From Geobacter sp. (GTDB lineage: Bacteria > Desulfobacterota > Desulfuromonadia > Geobacterales > Pseudopelobacteraceae), in assembly GCA_027346925.1 (NCBI GenBank), contig DAIERH010000072.1, forward strand, positions 1 to 9,881: DNA of 9,881 nucleotides, read 5' to 3'. Each line of letters begins with the position of its first letter. Within the stretch, counting starts at the first letter, position 1. This document shows positions 6,314 to 9,881 of the stretch, in pieces. The position numbers were made by a program, and so were the translations under genes. Below the pieces are notes generated by a model. The model was not told where the DNA came from. It saw nothing but the letters and a program-made list of their open reading frames with translations, and did not search any database.

Positions 6314-6751
6314 TCACGGCGCCGGGGTCCGCACCACGGAGGGCCGTCCCTCGACGCCTGTGTAGAACACCGCCAGCTTTGCCGGCACCTTGCCCGTGTT
6401 GCGGCCGTTGTGGCGGGTGTTGACCACCTCGATGATCGGGTCGCCGGCCTTGAAATGGTACTGTTTGCCCCCCTCTACCTCCACCGTCAGCTCCCCTTCC
6501 AGCATCCAGGCGTACACCGGCACCGGGTGGCTGTGCCAGCCGGTCTCGGCACCCGGCGCCAGGGTCACGGTCATGGCCGTCACCTCAGGCCTGTCGGTGA
6601 CCGGATAGGCGATCCTGGCGCCGTTGCTGGTGGTGGTGGACCTGAGCACCACCCTGGCATCCACCCCGCCACCGTACTCGGCCGCAGAAACGGAAGAGGC
6701 GCATACCACTCCCAGCAGTGCCCACATGCAGACCAGATTTCTGAAGGTCAT
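6314..6751 (-). CDS. Secreted small cupin-domain protein
   Basis: A 145-residue protein with a classic signal peptide (about 1-24: MTFRN, a hydrophobic run from L6 to V21, then a SVSA-A cleavage region), so the mature protein is periplasmic or secreted. The rest is a single cupin beta-barrel. Motif 1 is GWHSHPVPVYAWMLEGELTV with H73 and H75, and the second half includes H114 in NTRHNGRNTG. At the usual motif-1 glutamate position there is a tyrosine (Y80), and E85 follows a few residues on. Metal binding through H73, H75 and H114 is likely, but the enzyme activity, if any, is unknown. The start ATG has AAGGAGG 5 nt upstream. The gene begins 21 nt after the glnD stop on the same strand, so it is probably transcribed with glnD. 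A functional link to nitrogen sensing is not evident. Confidence 0.82.
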   Translation of the reverse strand: MTFRNLVCMWALLGVVCASSVSAAEYGGGVDARVVLRSTTTSNGARIAYPVTDRPEVTAMTVTLAPGAETGWHSHPVPVYAWMLEGELTVEVEGGKQYHFKAGDPIIEVVNTRHNGRNTGKVPAKLAVFYTGVEGRPSVVRTPAP

Positions 6752-6772
6752 GCCTCCCTCCTTGCGACGCGG

Positions 6773-9484
6773 CTACACCCACTCGTCGATCGCCGTGATC
6801 ATATGCGCCTTGATCTCCGCCAGCTTGTCGCCCTCCAGGACCTTCTGGCCGAAGATATCCCGCACGTAGAACACGTCGGCCACCTGGTCCACCTTGGTGG
6901 AGATCTTGGAGACGCCGATGTACAGCCCCAACTGGGTCAGGGTGCTGGTGATCAGGTAGAGCAGGCCGACCTTGTCGTGGGTGTAGACATCGATGACCGT
7001 GTAGTCCTCGGAAACGTCGTTGTCGATCTCCACCCTGGTGGGGAAGCGCGGGGCCGGGCGGGCGGTCAAGAGCGACGGACGCTGGCGCTTCTCCACCAGC
7101 TCGGCCACGTTGACCTCGCCGTGGATCACCCGGCGCATGTCGTCCTGCACCTTTTGCCAGCGCTGCTCATCGGTGATGACAAACCCCTGCGGAGAATTGA
7201 CTTGCAGGATGTCCAGCACCTTGCCGTTGCGGCTGGTGTTGATCTGGGCCCCCAGGATGTTGACGCCGTTGGCGGCCATGACGCCGGTGATGCGCGAGAA
7301 CAGCCCCGGCATGTCCAGGGCGCAGATGGTGAACTCCGAATAACCGCTCTCGTGCACATGGGCAATCTTCATCAGCATGTCGGTCTCTTCCAGACCGAGC
7401 AGCAGCCGGGCGTGATCGGTGATCAACGTCAGGTTGTTGGAGAGCAGGAGCCTGACCGGCATGGCCTTGAGTTCCTCGCGGACAAGCACGGACGGGAACT
7501 CGTCCTCCAGCATCTCCGTGGCCTTTTTGATGACCGCCTTGACCCGCTCGCTGCTGGCCTCCAGGTGGAATTCGCCCCGTTCCAGGACACTGAAGGCCTT
7601 TTCGTACAATTCCTGGAACAACAGCGCCTTCCAATTGGTCCAGACATCCGAGCCCACGGCCCTGACATCGGCCACGGTCAGCAGGAACAGCATCTTCAGG
7701 TTCTCGCTGGTGCCCATCTGGCGGGCGAACTGGACCACCATCTTTTCGTCATGCAGGTCGCGCCGTTGGGAGATGTGGGCAAACAACAGGTGCTGGCGCA
7801 CCAGGAATGCCAACCGTTCGGTGCCTTCCTTGGAAAGTCCCATGCGCCGGGCAATGGTGGGGATCATGGCGGCCCCCTTCTCGGCATGGCCGCCCCCCTC
7901 CCCCTTGCCGATATCGTGAAACAGGACCGCAAGCAGCAGCAGCTCGGGTTTGCCGATCTGGCGTGCAACCTCGCACGGAAAGGGGAGCGCATCCATTGAC
8001 TGGCCGGTCAGCATCTTCTCGGCCTCTTCCACGGCAAACAGGGTGTGAATGTCCACGGTATAGATGTGGTACATGTCGTGCTGAACCTTGCAGTAGATAT
8101 GCTCCAGTTCGGGGATGAAACGATTGAGGAACTCCAGGTGGTGCATCTGGCGCAGGGTTTCGGCAACATCCTTGGGGGCGCGCAGGATGTTCATGAACGA
8201 CTGGTTCACCTCGCGGTTGCGGCGAAACTTGTCGTTGACCAGGTGCAGGCTCTTGCGAACCAGCCCCTTGACCCTGACGTTCAGGCCGACGCCGTGTTTC
8301 TGGGACAGTTCGAATATCCGCATCAGCACCGTGGGGTTCTTTTCCACCACCGCTTCATCCGGGATGATCAGTTCCCCCTTGAGCACGAAACAGCCGTCCC
8401 CCACGGGCCGGCGCACGAAGTATCCCAGGATCTTCAGCGCCCCCTCGTCGCGCCAGATGCAGCGGGACACCAGGCTGGAGGCGAAGTGTTCCACCCGGTT
8501 GGCGTGACGGTAGTAATCCCGCATGAAGTCCTCCACGGCCAGCACCCTGCCCCGGTCGTGGTAGCCGAAGAACGCCGCCAGGTGGACCTGGGCGTCGAAC
8601 GTCAACTGGTCGTTCTTGCGGCCGTTGAACCAATGCAGCTCGTTGCGGATGCGCCAGAGGTAATCCAGGGCAGCGTGATATGCCTCCAATTCCTCCTCGT
8701 TGAGCACCCCCTTGATGATCAGTTCCTTGGGGTTGTCGAACTTGTACTTGACGCGCGCGGCCCACATGGCGGTCTGCAGGTCGCGCAGCCCTCCCTCCCC
8801 TTCCTTGAGGTTCGGTTCCAGCAGGTAGACGGTGGAACCGTATTTCTCCCGGCGGGCCTTCATGTCGGCCAGTTTTTCCTTGATGAACTTGTCGCTGGAT
8901 TTGGTCAGTATCTGGGTGAATATCACCTTGTGGAGGGCAAGGAACAGCGGCTTGCTGCCGATCAGGTAACGGGAGTCCATCAGGGCGGTCTTGACGGTGC
9001 TGTCCGCGGCGGCCATCTCGACGCAATCGGCCACGACCCGCACCGAATACCCAACGTCGAGACGCATGTCCCACAGGAAATAGAGCAACTTTTGCGCCAC
9101 ATCCTCCACCTTTTGCTTCGGCAGGGTGCCGTCATGCAGGAACATGATATCGATGTCCGAGAAGGGGTTCAATTCCCCCCGGCCATAGCCCCCCACCGCC
9201 ACCAGGGTGATGTGCTCCATCAGAGTCCCCCCCCCGTCCAGGTCGTAGAGGATGCTGCGGAACAGCTTGTTGACCAGTTCATCGGTCATGTCGCAGAGCA
9301 GGTGGGCCACCTCGCTGCCGGACGCTCCGCTTTCGTGCAACGCCCTGATCTCCTCGCGGTAGCGGCCGAGGAAGTTCTTGCAACCGGAAAAGTAGAGCGG
9401 CCGCTTCTCCTCGAAGCCCGCCATGCCGGCGTCGCCGATTGCATTGATGTCATCGGGAAAATAGGGGTCGATAAAAAATTGCAT
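6773..9484 (-). CDS. glnD: Bifunctional PII uridylyltransferase/uridylyl-removing enzyme GlnD
   Basis: A 903-residue protein, close to the usual 850-900. The N-terminal nucleotidyltransferase has GGYGRGELNPFSDID at 98-112, with catalytic S109, D110 and D112. The GlnD signature EPNLKEGEGGLRD is at about 223-235. The HD domain carries the metal residues H480 and H523/D524 (LFHDIGKGEGGGHAEKG). Two C-terminal ACT domains span about 717-795 (FTICALDMPGLFSRITG) and 828-900 (YTVIDVYTHDKVGLLY). GlnD uridylylates PII proteins when glutamine is low and deuridylylates them when it is high, so it controls glutamine synthetase and nitrogen-regulated transcription in the cytoplasm. I chose ATG 9484 because it has GAGGA 5 nt upstream and lies downstream of a strong promoter. 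The open frame continues to 9640, but that would read through the promoter and terminator. All key residues are present, so the enzyme looks functional. Confidence 0.96.
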   Translation of the reverse strand: MQFFIDPYFPDDINAIGDAGMAGFEEKRPLYFSGCKNFLGRYREEIRALHESGASGSEVAHLLCDMTDELVNKLFRSILYDLDGGGTLMEHITLVAVGGYGRGELNPFSDIDIMFLHDGTLPKQKVEDVAQKLLYFLWDMRLDVGYSVRVVADCVEMAAADSTVKTALMDSRYLIGSKPLFLALHKVIFTQILTKSSDKFIKEKLADMKARREKYGSTVYLLEPNLKEGEGGLRDLQTAMWAARVKYKFDNPKELIIKGVLNEEELEAYHAALDYLWRIRNELHWFNGRKNDQLTFDAQVHLAAFFGYHDRGRVLAVEDFMRDYYRHANRVEHFASSLVSRCIWRDEGALKILGYFVRRPVGDGCFVLKGELIIPDEAVVEKNPTVLMRIFELSQKHGVGLNVRVKGLVRKSLHLVNDKFRRNREVNQSFMNILRAPKDVAETLRQMHHLEFLNRFIPELEHIYCKVQHDMYHIYTVDIHTLFAVEEAEKMLTGQSMDALPFPCEVARQIGKPELLLLAVLFHDIGKGEGGGHAEKGAAMIPTIARRMGLSKEGTERLAFLVRQHLLFAHISQRRDLHDEKMVVQFARQMGTSENLKMLFLLTVADVRAVGSDVWTNWKALLFQELYEKAFSVLERGEFHLEASSERVKAVIKKATEMLEDEFPSVLVREELKAMPVRLLLSNNLTLITDHARLLLGLEETDMLMKIAHVHESGYSEFTICALDMPGLFSRITGVMAANGVNILGAQINTSRNGKVLDILQVNSPQGFVITDEQRWQKVQDDMRRVIHGEVNVAELVEKRQRPSLLTARPAPRFPTRVEIDNDVSEDYTVIDVYTHDKVGLLYLITSTLTQLGLYIGVSKISTKVDQVADVFYVRDIFGQKVLEGDKLAEIKAHMITAIDEWV

Positions 9485-9553
9485 TGAGTTCCTCGTGGCA
9501 TGGGGAATGGTCGGAATGCGGCGGGCATCGTCGGCAACCGTCCGGGGAGGCGG

Positions 9554-9582
9554 ATTATACGCCAGGCCGGACAATGAGTCAA
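9554..9582 (-). promoter_or_regulatory. Consensus sigma-70 promoter of glnD
   Basis: On the minus strand TTGACT (9577-9582) and TATAAT (9554-9559) are separated by exactly 17 nt. The -10 is perfect and the -35 matches 5 of 6 bases. Transcription would begin near 9547, giving a leader of about 60 nt before the glnD ATG at 9484. The genes downstream on the same strand (cupin, remnant, xerD) could belong to the same transcript, since no clear terminator was found between them. Confidence 0.85.
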
Positions 9583-9589
9583 AAGCAAT

Positions 9590-9617
9590 AAAAAAAAGCG
9601 GCGGGCAGGACTGCCCG
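9590..9617 (-). terminator. Rho-independent terminator upstream of the glnD promoter
   Basis: On the minus strand CGGGCA-GTCC-TGCCCG (9602-9617) forms a perfect 6-bp GC-rich stem, followed after CCGC by eight T residues (9590-9597). It would end transcripts entering from the right edge, that is, from the broken adaptor gene. The 4-nt gap between stem and T-run is slightly longer than ideal. It lies 7 nt upstream of the glnD -35 element. Confidence 0.55.
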
Positions 9618-9717
9618 AACTCCAGGGGCGCATCCTTCACCGACAGATTTCATTATCTCCGGAACCTCGCTGCGAATCGGTGTCGGCATCGGAGTAAGCA
9701 TATTCCCAAAGGATGGC

Positions 9718-9881
9718 CTACCGCAGTATATCTGTTTTACAAATGGCAACAAGCGGCTGAAACGATTGGGTTGATGGCGGCGCCCTGCAAGAGCGCCCCG
9801 GGATCGACAAAGCGTGCCGTCATCGTGCCGCTGCATGGGGCCCGCACGATCTCGTATCTCTTCTGGCTCTTCAGGCTCGCC
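9718..9881 (-). pseudogene. C-terminal part of an RND-efflux periplasmic adaptor (HlyD/MFP), frameshifted and truncated; runs off right edge
   Basis: Reading leftward from 9880, the minus strand encodes KSQKRYEIVRAPCSGTMTA and then RFVDPGALLQGAA. This matches the lipoyl/beta-barrel junction of RND-type membrane fusion proteins (usual form: Y--I-APF-G-VTARFVDPGALIQAA). That frame then loses resemblance and stops at TAA 9737-9739. The next frame over reads PSTQSFQPLVAICKTDILR, which is the expected continuation (PLVTI---D-LRV), and then hits TAG 9718-9720. So a single-base frameshift near 9779-9783 plus an in-frame stop break the gene. A few residues further left (TPIRSEVPEI, in a third frame, about 9660-9690) may be more decayed adaptor sequence, but this is weak. 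A working adaptor spans the periplasm between the RND pump and the outer-membrane channel. This copy lacks most of its C-terminal third. A sequencing error cannot be excluded for the frameshift, but two lesions make decay more likely. Confidence 0.6.

Noticed and set aside
6126..6317. 63-residue minus-strand open frame between the cupin gene and xerD
   Set aside because: The other two frames carry the two terminal signatures of a four-helix-bundle family, so this third frame is accidental. It also overlaps the cupin stop.
6690..6751. Lipoprotein reading of the cupin signal peptide because of C17
   Set aside because: The residues before C17 (GVV) do not fit a lipobox, and a normal signal peptidase I site follows at SVSA-A.
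5165..9487. Long plus-strand open frames of 349, 529 and 480 residues opposite xerD, cupin and glnD
   Set aside because: They are shadows of high third-position GC coding sequence on the other strand. The minus-strand proteins have complete family motifs and good ribosome-binding sites, and these do not.

Overview
The window reads as a chromosomal segment of a delta-proteobacterium of the Geobacter group (Geobacterales/Desulfuromonadia). The basis is GC-rich DNA with a strong GC third-position bias, the gene types (a two-component cluster with a periplasmic c-heme kinase, a WalJ-like metallo-hydrolase next to purB, glnD and xerD on one strand) and protein styles familiar from that group. This is inference from recognition; no search was run. 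There are no rRNA or tRNA genes, no insertion sequence and no CRISPR array that I can see.

Layout. (1) 1-886, minus strand: the first 20 codons of purB (adenylosuccinate lyase) run off the left edge. Upstream of it lies a complete WalJ/YycJ-type metallo-beta-lactamase-fold hydrolase that starts at GTG 886 and has a near-consensus sigma-70 promoter at 1008-1036. (2) 1169-5178, plus strand: a three-gene signalling cluster made of a stand-alone Rcp1-type receiver, a REC-PAS-HisKA-HATPase-REC hybrid kinase, and a membrane histidine kinase whose periplasmic sensor carries a CxxCH c-heme site. (3) 5210-9881, minus strand, convergent with the cluster: reading leftward from the right edge, a broken RND periplasmic adaptor fragment, a terminator, a consensus promoter, glnD, a secreted cupin, a collapsed remnant of a four-helix-bundle gene, and xerD.

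How it works together. glnD (PII uridylyltransferase, nitrogen sensing), xerD (chromosome dimer resolution) and purB (purine synthesis) are housekeeping genes. The accessory part is the signalling cluster. It contains two histidine kinases and three receiver domains but no DNA-binding, diguanylate cyclase or other output domain. It therefore probably works as a phosphorelay or by protein-protein contact, with redox or ligand input through the c-heme sensor. Two gene remnants flank the glnD-xerD block and are easily missed: an internally deleted four-helix-bundle gene (6130-6265) and a frameshifted RND adaptor end (9718-9881). I saw no clearly novel system. The most unusual items are the c-heme kinase cluster and the two remnants.
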